Source: Warburgia ugandensis
Taxonomy: Eukaryota; Streptophyta; Magnoliopsida; Canellales; Canellaceae
Reading direction: 5' to 3'
Assembly (NCBI GenBank): GCA_035236585.1
Contig: CP141132.1
Span: forward strand, 26,557,445-26,621,444
Length of the DNA: 64,000 nucleotides
Position numbers and translations under genes: made by a program. The notes beneath the pieces were generated by a model. The model did no database searches. It was given only the letters and a program-made list of their open reading frames with translations, and was not told the DNA's origin. This document shows positions 24,844 to 37,260 of this stretch, one piece after another. Positions within the stretch are counted from its first letter, which is position 1. Each line of letters begins with the position of its first letter.

Positions 24844-25879
24844 TGGGCAAGTTTTATGTCTCTGGGCTGAACAAGGACGGCCTATATCACTCCCTAAGTT
24901 TCTTAAAGCCTATCAAATTCAATAAAGTTTCTAAAAAGGAAGCTATTACTCTTATTTATTCTTGATAGTTAAGCAAAACAAGGATAACAAAGTCACACTA
25001 TGTTGTGTATGCTGAAGAGACTATGCCATTACTTATAACTCTTTGAAAAGAAGATAGTCTCTAAACAAACTGGGTTAGTGGTCTCCACTGACTTTCCTCA
25101 AGGTCTCTAAGTTATACATCTTTATTAGTCTTGACTATGTGTTGTGTATAATTATTTTTTTGAGAATTAACCTTCATAAAATGCTTCAACACGTGAGTAA
25201 TATGGAAAACTAGTGATATACACTCCCATTAAGAGGTGAAAACCATAAAATTACTAAATTTTAAACATCCAATTCTCAACATAGTAAGGGAACTCTACCT
25301 TAAAAACCCTTCTTTTTTTTCAAATTTTGATTTAAGAAGAAGAAAAAAACTAGATCTCTCGTGCATATTAGTAGCCCCCAACCTGAATAAGACATTATCC
25401 CCAATGTTTTGAAATATAGAACATCTATATTATAAATGAGTGGTGTAGAACAATGAGACTTTAAAACCTTGGGTTGCCTCCCAGTAAACGTTAAGTTTAA
25501 CGTCTTCAACTAGATGTTAAATATTGAAATTAGACTGTGTAAGATATGCCTCCAGTGGATCAAAGGTAGACAATGGTGGTAAAAATTCTAGAATTAAATC
25601 TTGAATTAGGTTGTAAGAGTCATCAAGATTTAATTATTGATGGCTGGCATTGAAAAATTTGAGACCAACTTTCATATTGCCAAATGATAATTCTAACACA
25701 CCATTTCTACAATTTATGATTACATTGGAATTTGCCACGAGTTGTGATAGACTTGGTTTGCTCATGGAGTCTTTGTGAACTAAACCCTATTTCTAATTGG
25801 CTCTTAGGGTTAGGGATGGGCTTACTAGGGAACTTTCCTTTTTCCCTTTCACTTAAAGATGGATGCAACTGACCCATTT

Positions 25880-27070
25880 CCCTCTCTAACTTGGTGATAT
25901 TTTTTCAAATCTCATTCCAAGTTTGATGCAAGGCTTTAGTATTTTCATCAAGTTTTTTCATGATATATTTCATATTATCCTCCATTGATGGTTTCTGTAT
26001 TTGTTGGGGCAATTGAAAACTTGGTGGTTGCTGTGAAGTGGAAATCCTAGGAAAGTTTTGAACAGGGAGGTTATCAGATGTACCTTCTTGATAAGTGTTC
26101 TTAGACCATGACAAATTGGGATGCCTAGCCCATCTTGGATTATAGGTCTAAAAATATGAATTGTTTTTGGTAAGATTGAGATATGTATCAAGAGCATTAA
26201 CTTGTTCTAAAAGGTATTCAGGGTACACTTTATTTGATAGACAAGCTAAAGCTAGATGGGCTAGACTAGAAGAAGTAGCACCTACCTCTTGTGAAGGTTT
26301 ATGGCAAAAAGTAGCAGCCTTAAAATTTTCAATTGTAGTTTCATGTTTTTCCACTCTTCCACCTAAAGGTTATAGTTTGTTTAATTTTTCAAACTACAAA
26401 GTCAAGCTTATATGATAGATCTATATATACTCCTATCTCAATATACCCCCCTTCTTTGGAGGCTAGTTATTTCTCTCTCTTCTATTGGAATTATCCCATT
26501 GCTAAAAATTATCTGCCAATGTTTAAAAGAACTCCCAGAGCTCTCTCTGATCTTTTAACATGAGGGCTCCTCCACTTGCTGCATCTACCATCTGTCTATT
26601 TTGAGGCATCAATGCCTCATAGAAGTATTGAACTTGTTACCATATCTCAAATCCATGATGAGGGCATTTTGGTAGTAGTTCATTCCACTATTCCTAAGAT
26701 TTGTAATATTGTTCGTCATCCCTTTGTTGGAAATTGATAACTTCATAAAGAAGGGCATTTGTTTAGTGAATGGGGAAGAATTTGTTCAAAATATCCTAGA
26801 AAATTGATCCCATGTATTAATGGAACCTACTTATAAGGAGTTGAGCCATGACTTGTCTTTATCGATGAGTGAGAATGGGTATAGCCTAAGCCTAATAACA
26901 TCATCCAAAAAAAAATTGAAACTTAAATGTGGCATATATATGAAGGAACTCCTTGATATGTAGATAAAGGTCTTCTCAGTCTTGACCATGAAATGGAAAG
27001 TAATTGGATAACTCCTAGCTTTAACTAAAATTAGTCTACATTTGTAGGAGGTAAAGCTATGCAAGATGGG
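25880..27070 (-). pseudogene. gag: Tat/Athila-lineage gag, decayed
   Basis: Gag is the capsid-like structural protein of LTR retrotransposons. Reading the minus strand from right to left the recognisable parts are: LHIKEFLHIC (about 26940), DDVIRLRLYPFSLIDKDKSW then LNSL (about 26840-26910), FYEALMPQNRQMVDAASGGA (about 26560-26620), LEQVNALDTYLN (about 26170-26210), and TYNPRWARHPNLSWSKNT (about 26095-26145), followed by a Q/P-rich tail. These match the order of conserved blocks in Athila/Tat gag. Frame changes and stops separate them, so the gene is dead. No protease follows it. The true start was not located. Confidence 0.8.
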
Positions 27071-28323
27071 GTGTTGAGTTGTAGTGGCGCATAAAAATCT
27101 CTAATAGCTTTGCACTTGACTTCTGCTAATGGTTCAACCATGGGGATAAAAACTTGGTTTCTTTCCCCTTGCCTAAGGTTGCATTGAATTTCTAGGTCAA
27201 AAGATGTCAGCTCTAAGTTCTAAGATCGACACCCTTGCATAAGCTATCATAATCTATATGCCCACTCTAACTCTACATGATGCACAATTAAATCTCAGTA
27301 ATCACTAATTAAGTAGTGTCATGATTATCTTTCCTTAGTGCATAGGTAGTAGCTTCTTATACCTAGATCAAGACAACTCCTTTTTTCTAGATTTGACTAC
27401 TGCTTATCAGTTTGGTTCTGCTTAGAAGTAGTTAATACAATCCTTTTGTCAAGAGGTGTTTAGACCTCAACTAACTTCAACAAAAGGTGTGGGAAAATCA
27501 CTTAGATTTTAAGATACCCACTATAACAACAATGCTTAGAAGCCACTGGAGTGATAATAATCATGTCCTTCTAAAAAGGGTCCTATGAGTTCAATACCCT
27601 CAGTCTCTTTCTACTTAATTTGAATTAACATTTAAGGGTTGGGATCATGACATACAAGGATGTTGATTGATTCCTTGGTAGGTCAAGGAGCTAGTGATAA
27701 AATCCAGTCATTATCTTATGAGGGTTCCTATGGGTCCCTTACTAACATTAAGTTCCATCCACCATAAAGCAATAAACATGCAATTCAAGTTTAAAGAAAG
27801 GGAAACTAATGCAACCTATGTGCTATCCAACCAAAGGTTAGATAGGTGCCCTCTAATGAAAAAACCCTAATTAAAGATGCAATAATTAAAATTAATGATC
27901 CTAATCTACATGAATTACACTACCAACTAAATGCAAACTACACTAAATGCAACCTAAACTAAAAAGAAAGTGAGGGATACTTACAGTGGGGTTATCTGAT
28001 GAAGAACAAATATGGGCCTCATACCACACACTTGCCCTATTTTAGTACAACCCATTTAAAATTGAAATTGAAATAGAAATTGTAAGTTACAATGGGCCTC
28101 ACTGCAAGTTTCACTCATAGAAAAGAAAACCCTAATCTATGAAAGCAAGTAAATCCTAAGCTTGATGAAGCTGCTACTTTGCCAAATTCCCCTCACACAA
28201 AACAAGTAAGATGGATTAATTTTGTGAGGAATGAACAAAATAAGCAATTATGATGCAAAAAACTAACCTAATAGAACCTAAAACTAAGACTAAAGTTAAA
28301 TAATCCACAACTCTGTTGCGATT

Positions 28324-28342
28324 CCCTGACAATGGCACCAAA
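28324..28342 (-). other. Primer-binding site of the TR-GAG-like element
   Basis: In element orientation tttggtgccattgtcaggg lies next to the LTR end. It is a diverged form of the tttggcgccgttgccgggg motif found at the same place in Athila/Tat elements. Confidence 0.75.
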
Positions 28343-28346
28343 AACT

Positions 28347-30894
28347 TGTTGTGGTTTTAATGTTAACTCGCAAGTGCACTAATCTATGTAGTATTTTCGT
28401 GTAAGTGAGGTAATCACATGAGGAATCTCACAGATTTGTAATGGATTGGATCTTATTCAAATTATTTAGCTTCAACCAAAAGAGAAGGGTGTGGATTGAA
28501 TGAAGAGATTAAAGTACTCAAATTCGAAACATGCATGGAATTAGAAACTAAAATTAAAAAGGAAACCTACATAAATTAAAAATAAACAATGAAAATGAAA
28601 ACTTACCTAACATGAATTACAGTAAATAACTAACTTAAGGAAATTTACTAAAAATAGAAACTTTCCTAATATAGAATCAAAAGTAAAGGAAACTTACTAA
28701 AGCTAAACTAAGCTAATGAAATTGAAAACTTAAATATTTAACAAGAAAGAAAATAAATAAACTACCAAGAATTAGAAATATTCAAACCAGAAAATTAAAC
28801 TTAAGAAAACTACTTAAAAAGGAAACTTTCCTAATTTAGAACTTTCCTAAACTAAAAATTACAAAAAATGGAAGCTTCTAAAATTCAAAAAGAAAACCTT
28901 ATAATCCTACAAAAACTTGCAAACAACTAATTTAACTACTATAACACAATATTTAACAACTGAGTTAATCAAGAATCTAAAAGGAATGGGATTTAGAACC
29001 ATGCACATGGTTTTTGGACTCTATGCATGATTTTGGGGCCCTATAGATGGTAGAACTTAATGAACCTAAAGTGAGTTAATATGAAAAATAAATATAGGAT
29101 CTAATAAACAACATGAAAACCTAAATGGGTACCTAAGGATTTAGGAAAATAAGATGTTTTGATTGCTGGACTTACAGCACTAAATTAAGGAAAAACCAAT
29201 TTCTAAATTTCGGTACTTAAGAACAGTCCATAAATATTGTATTAGGAAGTTATTGAAACAATAATTTTTATGCAAAGAAACAACCTATATCTCAAGTAAT
29301 TTGATAAATAAATATTCCATGACAAGAATTCCCAAAAAAAATTATTGAATCATCTCCAAATTACAAAATTAGACAGCATAATACATGTTCAAAAGCTGGA
29401 AATTGCATCCAATTCCTAAACATAAAACCTAATAAAAAAATATATAACAAAATTATAATCTAAATATTATAAACTAAGGTATGAATACAAGTAAAGAAAA
29501 CTGAGAAAGGAATTCAAGAGAAAATAAAGCTCAATGGGTGACCTAACTAAAGAAAAACAACCCAAAACTAAGGGAAAAAGAGTGTAGAAGGCATGGAATT
29601 CAAGTGGAGAAATCAAGGATTTAAGCTAGCTCCTCTTGGATGTCACTATCAAAGATGATTTAACTTAAATCTTAAGAGTGGTAGAGAAGAAAGGAGAAAG
29701 GAAGATGGAAAGGAAGGTGCAAAACTAGAAAGCAAGATGATGGAAACTAAAGCAATGAAAAACTAAACCAAGGTAAGCAACCTACTAGCCTGAATTGGAG
29801 AGTAAATATCCAAAAAAAATAACTAAAAATTCAAAAGGATAAAAGAATATAAGAAAACTCAAAGTCCAGAAGCAAATAACACCAAAATACAGCTTGATTT
29901 CAAGGCATGTCACCCACCTCTACTTGGAAAATTCATATGAAACATGGGCTATATATAGATGGGTGGTTCTAACTTAGGAAGGGATGAAAACATGACAAAA
30001 GTGGCCCTAGGGTTAGGTTAATGAATGAGTAAGGTTAGGTGGAGGAAATTTAGGTAGGAATAATGTCATTGAAGATGACATAAGAGAGATTAATAAATAT
30101 GATCTAGCTGGTTTCTAAATTAGAAAGTGGGGAAGACATACATTTTGGATGGTTGCTCCCTCCTTCTTTTGGATGTATTAGGAATATGGATTTTTGTCAC
30201 TTTATGGGTCCCTTAATGTATGATCATCTTTCCTTTTACATTAATCTCACAAAATCCCTTAAAATTACACTTTTGACACAAGAAAGTTGCTTGAATTGAT
30301 GCTCCAATTATGTGACTCCATGTTGCACTCCTCCTTGGCTTTATGGCTCACTTTGAAGGATTTCCTTGGCGGATTAAGTGGCATCATTTCTTAGCTTCAA
30401 GGCTTGAGTAGCTCATATGGCTTATTGCCCTTTTTCATCGCTTTAATGGCTAAGTAGCTTGAATGATTACCAAGCAAAGGTAGTGGAAGTGCATGGCTTG
30501 CTTCATGGGCTCATTTAGTCATCTTCAGCACTTCCAATTGCCTTCATTTCTTGATCTTGACCTTGATCTCATTTTGGATTGATGATTCTTTGGCTTCGAC
30601 TCAATATTTTGATATTGACCTTCAATGTTCACCTCGATCAATCTCGATTATTGGATTACCATCTCACTTCCTACAAAAAAGTAAAAACGTCTAACTAAAT
30701 CCTAACAAAATATGATTAATCACATACTTACCTTAGATTAGACTCTAGACATACAAAATATCAGAATTTTGAGTCATTAGGTCAACAAAATTCATGTGTT
30801 ATGATCTTTGGCCAAAAACCCTAATTTAACACTAGAAGTTGTAACACATGGGTAACTAATTGGGAAGATTTTATGAAAAATTAGACACTTATCA
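28347..30894 (-). repeat. 5' LTR of the TR-GAG-like element
   Basis: A 2548-bp LTR. It matches the interrupted left copy and preserves the empty site for the solo LTR insertion (atgtagtatttt near 28388). Confidence 0.85.
29949..29958 (-). promoter_or_regulatory. TATA box of the TR-GAG-like 5' LTR
   Basis: ctatatatag lies about 0.94 kb into the LTR in element orientation. It is conserved at 5061-5070 in the other LTR. Confidence 0.5.
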
Positions 30895-30899
30895 CTGAA

Positions 30900-31225
30900 T
30901 AGTTTCCATAGGTAATACATAGCATTCAAGTAGCATTTACATGATGCACACAATATTACTAACCATGGTATTCCATTTCATTCTTAAAGAATTAATATAT
31001 TATGTCTAATGCTCTTACATAGCATAAATCAAATAGCATAACATATAACATATGTGTGGAGTAAATAGAAAATTCCATAGTATCACTATTGTGCAACATT
31101 ACCATGGTTTCATCATAGCATTCAAGTATGTATGCATACATGAGCATATCATAGCATTTCATTAGTATCTCATTCCATGGTTCCTTATATGACATTTAAA
31201 CAACAAAAACATGTTAACATATGTT
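30900..31225. other. Unclassified spacer between stacks 1 and 2
   Basis: AT-rich, with repeated 'catagcatt' words. No gene or element terminus. Before the insertions it joined 1-821 on one side and 53213 on the other. Confidence 0.5.
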
Positions 31226-31230
31226 ACTCT

Positions 31231-31611
31231 TGTGATGACCCGGGTTTTTGAAACATGATTTGTAAAGTATTTTGAAAGGCAGGGCCCTTAAGAGTGTAAA
31301 ATTTTTTTGCAAAACAAAGCAGCGGAAATTCTTTTCTTTAAAACTTGTTTTGAAAACCCAAGTCACCACTTCATACATGACATAAGTACAATTTGTGTAC
31401 AAAATAAAATTCCATTGAAGGAATATACTTTTATTAAACTCCAGGATCCATCCAGTGGTTCACAGTACAGCCAAATCTAGTACAATACTTGTCCAAATTA
31501 CATAATCCAAAACTCAAGCTCACCATACAATAAAACTCTCAACAAAGAAAAATACATGTCTTCAAGGGTATACCTTGAAGATTATTCTCTTCAAGTCTTC
31601 TATACCTTGAA
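31231..31611 (-). repeat. Remnant of 3' LTR (terminal U5 end only)
   Basis: The plus-strand start tgtgatgacccggg matches the right LTR at 48657. The match stops near 31602. The junction holds an 11-bp direct repeat, tataccttgaa, at 31569-31579 and 31601-31611, before internal sequence continues. The LTR promoter half and the PPT are missing. Confidence 0.85.
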
Positions 31612-31898
31612 ATTCTATTTCCTTTCGTCCCTTTTCTATACTACCTTTTTCTCAAAGGTTAAAATGCTCATCCATGACTAACATTAATAATGCTCTATAT
31701 ACTAAAGCTGGTTCTTGCTAGAATTTCCCACAAAAAAGGATTAATAACTCTTATTGAGTTATCCTTTTTTGTTTCAAAACCTTCCATTTCACTTGACTGG
31801 TAATTTTCACCCATCTTTCCATACTTCATAATTTTTCATCATACCTTCTATTGCTCATCCTCATTCTTTTTCAACATATAATGTTTTGATATAGCTTT
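31612..31898 (-). other. Internal region of outer element, left part
   Basis: Matches the reverse complement of about 40050-40370 in the inner element. Non-coding. It is interrupted at 31899-31903 by the inner element's TSD. Confidence 0.8.
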
Positions 31899-32512
31899 CC
31901 TACTGTAATAACCCCCATTTTTTTGTAAATTGATTGAGAAAAATCAATAAAGTTTGAGTTTTAGATATTTCGGGCTGAAATATTAGGGTTATTTAAAATA
32001 TACTTTTTATAAAAGTATAATCAAATCATAAGACATGTAAAATTGAAATTAAACTTAGCAAACCCTTCAAAATGACTGTAAGCACGACAAATTTCGAATT
32101 CGGATGAGAAATCCTTAAGTTTTTCATTTTTTGGACAAAAAGGGTAAAATAGTAATTTTACCCAAAAATCAAAATATTCCAAAAATCAAAATATGAAACA
32201 TCAAAATTTAGAATGTACTGAGAAATACGAATCCAACGCCACTAAGTACACTCAAATCCGAGATCATGGGAATAAAACCCAAAGTTTTATGCATAAAGGG
32301 CAAAACGGACTTTTTACACCATGTGGGGCCCACATGGGGCCCACATGGGGACCACCACGTCCCCAACAACCACTTTGATCAGCAGCCCATGTGAAACATG
32401 GGTCAACAAAGATCAGCTAGTCATGGGTTAGGTATGGGAGCATTAAAGACTTTCATGCCATTTTTTATTAAAAAAATACATATTATAATCATAAAAAAAA
32501 GACCCAAAATGC

Positions 32513-32521
32513 CTATAAATA
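32513..32521 (+). promoter_or_regulatory. TATA box of inner 5' LTR
   Basis: ctataaata lies about 610 bp into the LTR. It is conserved at 41085-41093 and, inverted, at 52609-52617. Confidence 0.6.
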
Positions 32522-33159
32522 CAACCCCAAAAATCTTCCAAAAATCCTCATACAATCCCCACGAAATTATCTTCAATCCCCTTGAAAAATTAGATCTAGG
32601 ATCCCTCCCAAAACCCCAAAATTTCCAAGAGCTAAATCTTTTTCCAATTTGTTTTTTTTTTTAGATTAGAACAAGAGACCTAAATTCAATTAGGCACTCT
32701 GTTCTAGATCTAATTTCATCAATTTCACCGTCCAAAACATCCCAACACATCTATTCTACAAAACCCCCAAAGAAATTTCAAGATCCAACGGTTCAAACAA
32801 CGGTATTTACGCGAAAGGTGGATTTTAGGCTATATCGTCATCAACGAGGTATTTTTTAATTGGGCATGTAAATCAAGTTTTCTCCTCAATCAAGTAAGTG
32901 GAAATCCTTTTCCTATATTTTTAGTAATGTTTTATGTAATTTTTATTTTACTGTAATTAATTTTGATAATAAAAAGATAAAAATAAAGTAAACAACAGAA
33001 CCCTTAATTAGGGATGATGGAGTGCTCAGATGAGAAATCTGACTGTACTAATCGATCCAGAAGGGTCCAAAACCCCTAGGGTAGAAGTTTCATCAAAATC
33101 AGAGACCTTTTGGGCCCTCAATTACAAGAGGATTGATTGGACGGTCCAGAATGGACTGT

Positions 33160-33475
33160 CCGATCTCCAGATCAGACGACGCCCACGTGACGCACCGTCG
33201 GAACGGCGCGTGCGATACGCGTGGAGCGTCTGTTCAAGCGCACGGAAGGCGCATCCGTCCAAAGGACGAGCGGACGCGCCCAGCGACAGCCCGGTTTGCG
33301 GGCGCGCGGACGACGGGCGTTCCGCTCGTCCCGTCCGCGTCTGTGGACGTCCCGCAGGCGCGCGTCGGAATTTCGTCCCAGCGGACGCGCCCGACGACGC
33401 CTGGTTCGTTCCGCCGGTTCGTTCCGCCTGTCGTTCCGCCCGACTAATCTGGGCCGTCCTTTCCTTGGGCCCAGA
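33160..33475 (+). other. CpG-dense core of the 5' LTR
   Basis: About 315 bp packed with CG dinucleotides and repeated cgtcc / ggacg words that can pair (for example cgtccaaaggacg), in a window that is otherwise AT-rich. It lies about 0.65-0.95 kb downstream of the TATA box, so it is probably transcribed. The partner copy is at 41725-42050. The older outer LTR keeps only a shorter, CG-poor version near 51835-51990. Confidence 0.7.
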
Positions 33476-36189
33476 TCAAATCTAGGCCCTAGGAAGGACT
33501 GTGAACTTCCAGGATCAATTCTGGAGTCATCTGAACTCCAAATTGAGATCGGAAAGAAGCTATGGAAAGCTTAAAACCTCTATTTTCTTATGGAATAATA
33601 AAAATGACATGTTATTCAATAAAAACTTTCTGTATTTAAGAATTAAGTTTCCAATTACATTGATTTTCAAGATCTGAGATGATCAGATCTTAGAAACATG
33701 TTTTAATAATGATATAATACTGAAATAAATTTATATCTATGTTTAAATTGGATATATATGAGATATATTAAGGGATCTACCCTTTATGATTGAAAAACCC
33801 AAAAAAAAATACAAAGGGACCCACTTGATCAATGAGATCAAGTGTGATCAGATCCTTGGGATGGAAAGAATAACTGTTTATATGATGAAATCCAAGGAAA
33901 TCAGGGATGGATTATGATAAAAATAGATCAATGTGATCTTTTGACCTTAATAGAGAAAATTCTCTAAATATAACTAAAGTCCTTAATCAAAGGCAAAGAT
34001 CTAAGATCAAATGGTTGGATCATAAGGAAAGGTTTCTAAAAATGTAAATCTAATTAGTTTCATTTTATGTTATTACGTTATAAAGCATGCTAGTATAACA
34101 TTTAGAGTTTATGTGTTCATTCTTATCATAAGGTGCTAGAGTTAATTTAAGTACCTTGCCTCATTTTCATTGAATGTTAAATTAAGTAGTTTTATGCTTT
34201 AAATTTATAATTCATTTATAGTTGAATGTTAGTAGTAGATTTACTTGTTATGTGGTAAAGAGCATAAAACATCAAAAATGTATTCTAATGAGAAAGTAGA
34301 GTTTCATGACACAAATAAGAATGGAGTACCTTGGACTTAATTAGTAAGGGCTATAGTTAGTAGGACAATATAAGGATTATCAAATCCTTGGCCCAAATTA
34401 GGAAAAGAATAATAAACCCCATGAATGACATTATAAATATTCATGGACTTAATTAAAATCCATTAGAAAGAGTACTTAGGGTAAACATGCTTATAGGAAC
34501 CTTATGAAAGGTTGAGCTATGGTCATTCTAGTGAATGATGAACATAGTGGTTAAAGGGGTTATCTAATAGAGCCTCGCTCTTTCCCTACCTTCTGGTGAC
34601 GTTTGTGAGGTCTAAACGCCTCCTTACATGAGGATTGAAGTAACCACTTTGTGTTCACCCATTCAACTAGTAAGCCTTAGCCAATTGGAAATAAGAGGAG
34701 CAATAGATTTAGGCTTGAATAAGCTACCTTCAACCATGCACATTAACTGGTTGAATAATAATCATAAGAGCATAAAAGGTTAGTAAATTACCTAACCCTA
34801 ATAAAAACAGTAAGTAAGATAAGGATGATCAAACAAGATCCATTAGATCTTGGATGATCAAGAACAATAAGAATAAGAACACTATATTGTACTTAGTATG
34901 AATGTTTAGTAGTATACTTGTTATAGTTCATTAGATTAGATAATCCAAACCCTTGATCAAAGGTGATTCAAGGAAGAAAACCAAGATCATCCTCCATAGG
35001 GATGATCCAAGAACTGAACTTAGATCAAAGAAGAACTAGGCGATAGAAGATCTAGGACCTTGATCTTTATCAACATGAGTAGATTGTCAATCAAAGGATC
35101 TATGAAAGATCAAGATCAAGGAGATGAACATACAAAGACTTAGAGATAGAAAAATACTTAGATATGAATGATCTAAAGATCATTCTAAACATCAGATCTA
35201 GTGATCAATAGGATTGTTCATAATTTATATATTGACAATATGTATGGATGTACAGATTACATACATCGGTCAAGATCATGGAAGATTGGGGAAAAGAGAT
35301 CAATCCTTAAAGGTAGGAGGATTTGATTAATGCATTTACATGAGATATTCATGATTGTACTCATGATCTTATGTTGACAAGAGTAATGATAATACTTGTA
35401 GTAAATCTCTTGAAAACCTTATGATCCAACCAAACACCTATAAGATGGTTAAGGACTAAACTATAAGTGAATAGGGAACTAGAAAATATTTCAGCCCTAA
35501 GTAAACAGACATATGGTCTGATATATATGCAATCTATTTTACATACAAGCTTGGAGGCTTGTGAGTTTGTTTTAATAGGCATGAGCCTAGGGATGCTATT
35601 GCTAGAGGAGTTATGAGGGTTTGGCCACCCGCTCCTTGAAATTTGATGATATGATGATACCTTGCCCAATGAGAGGCTAAAAGTCGGGTGGTGGCAATTA
35701 TGGGAAGGCCACCACTGTGAAAGTCTTGCCCCCCCATACGGGCAGTGACATAATATTTTCCACCGTGGTATCAGTGGTGAACAGGGCAGTTATCCGAGCG
35801 CGCTAGTACGGATCAGACTGCAGCATAGCAACCTTTCTGATTATTTTGCACTATGATGCATATGGGAACAGTGCATAGTGAAATGCCTTATGTTATAGCA
35901 TAATGAAATGCTAGGTAATTGTAAATTACCAATGTTTCCCAAGAAGGAAAATCCCAGTATAAGATTAGTCAGAATACTAAATTCTCAAAATGAAGAGAAT
36001 TGATCAACATTGGGAATGATATTTGACTATTTTCACAAATTTAATTGGTTTACCCATGAAGGGTATGTATGTATATAGATATACATAACTTACAAAGTCA
36101 AGAGTATGTTTGAGGATAATGAGATTATGAAGGATTGGAATTACATTGTCAATTATTATGTTTCTTGAATCCTACCAAGCATTGCTTGC

Positions 36190-36218
36190 CGAGATATTGT
36201 ACTTGTTGCAATATCTCG
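36190..36218 (+). other. Stem-loop near the inner 5' LTR end
   Basis: A 10-bp stem, cgagatattg / caatatctcg, with a 9-nt loop, about 405 bp from the LTR end. Confidence 0.6.
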
Positions 36219-36625
36219 ATCCAGGAAGGAGAGTTAGGAGCTGAAGACTATAGAAGACTTGAAGAGAATAATCTTCAAGGTATACCCTTGAAGACATGTA
36301 TTTTTATTTGTTGAGAGTTTTATTGTATGGTGAGCTTGAGTTTTGGATTATGTAATTTGGACAAGTATTGTACTAGATTTGGGTATCTTGTGAACCACTG
36401 GATGGATCCTGGAGTTTAATAAAAGTATATTCCTTCAATGGAATTTTATTTTGTACACAAATTGTACTTATGTTATATATGAAGTGGTGACTTGGGTTTT
36501 CAAAACAAGTTCTAAAGAAAAGAATTTCCCGCTTTGCTTTGTTTTGCGAAAAAATTTTACACTCTTAAGGGCCCGCTTTCAAAACACTTTACAAATCATG
36601 TTTTCAAAAACCCGGTCGTCACAAT

Positions 36626-36637
36626 TGGTATCAAAGC
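36626..36637 (+). other. Primer-binding site of the inner element
   Basis: tggtatcaaagc, one base from the tggtatcagagc of the outer copy; the difference falls at a CAG site. It lies 2 nt after the LTR end. Confidence 0.85.
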
Positions 36638-36999
36638 GATTCATCCAGTCACAAGACAAGACAAATATGTCCAAAAGAGAGATTATAATCCATGTCTAGA
36701 TTAAGATAGAAATAGTTGTATAGAGGATTGATAGAAATTTTGAACATATGCCACCAAAGAGAATCACAAGATAGGCAACTCAAAATACTCCAGTTGACAA
36801 TATGGAAAGAGTAACAATGAGCAATGTGGAAGAGATGATAACAAGAGATGATGACAAGGGTGTTGAAGAACCTTCTTCCTCACCTATAGCAAACCCAAGG
36901 TTCATCATCTTCTCGTAGAAATACCAAGTACGCAGCTCGGGTTCAACCTAAAGTGAGTGAATAAGAGATAAGTTATCAGCTGATGAGAAGGAGTTATGT

Positions 37000-37260
37000 G
37001 ATAAACTCATTAGTTAAGAGATAAGTATAAAAGGAGGTAACTCATTAGTGAAGGATAAGTCTTGAAAGAGTAGCCTCATTTGTTGAAGAGGATGTAAAGA
37101 GTTGACTCATTAGTGAGGAAAGAGTTAAACTCATTATTTGAGGAATATGGAAAGAGTAGACTCATTTGTGAAGAAAGAGTAACTCATTTGTGAAGGATGA
37201 GTATAGAAAGAGTTAAACTCATTAATTAAGAATAAATATAGAAAGAGTTAGTGTAATGAA
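37000..37260 (+). repeat. Short irregular repeats based on aactcatta(g)tgaag
   Basis: Repeats of about 30-60 bp with the core 'gagtta(a)actcatt' and 'gtgaag(g)a'. The inverted counterpart in the outer copy is at about 48060-48300. Confidence 0.6.

Larger units (their letters stand above)
24327..28320 (-). other. Proximal internal region of the TR-GAG-like element
   Basis: About 4 kb between the CACTA right end and the PBS. It holds the gag remnant (25880-27070). The remainder (24327-25880, 27070-28320) is non-coding apart from short chance frames. A (GT)n-(TA)n microsatellite lies at 24812-24843. Confidence 0.7.
822..30894 (-). mobile_element. TR-GAG-like Tat/Athila-lineage LTR retrotransposon, host of nested insertions
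   Basis: Seen: two related LTRs (822-6197 and 28347-30894). On the minus strand each begins TGATAA(A/G)TGTC and ends in CA. The PBS-side motif ggtgccattgtcaggga abuts the right LTR, and a PPT-like tract (ggttgggggtg, minus strand) abuts the left one. The flanks are ctcaa (817-821) and ctgaa (30895-30899), a 5-bp TSD with one mismatch. With the CACTA insertion removed, the internal region is about 4.6 kb and shows a gag remnant but no protease, RT or integrase. Known: a ttggcgccgttgccgggga-type PBS and this LTR start are typical of the Tat/Athila lineage, and gag-only derivatives are called TR-GAG. Inference: a non-autonomous element, the oldest layer of this stack. Confidence 0.85.
31904..36623 (+). 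repeat. 5' LTR of the inner element
   Basis: A 4720-bp LTR. Parts in order: TATA (32513), T/A-rich leader, CpG-dense core (33160-33475), long AT-rich stretch, GGCCACCC module (35620-35740), stem-loop (36190) and terminus. The open frames at 32193-32664 and 33030-33574 are not genes: they repeat in the other LTR and follow base composition. Confidence 0.93.

Noticed and set aside
32193..32664. Pair of open frames repeated exactly at 40765-41242
   Set aside because: They lie in the LTR promoter/leader and repeat only because the LTR repeats; no domain is visible.
33030..33574. Open frames of 104-151 codons in all three plus frames
   Set aside because: They follow the CpG-dense LTR core, are Arg/Ala/Ser-rich in every frame, and the equivalent region of the other LTR breaks into different frames. 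Composition artefact.
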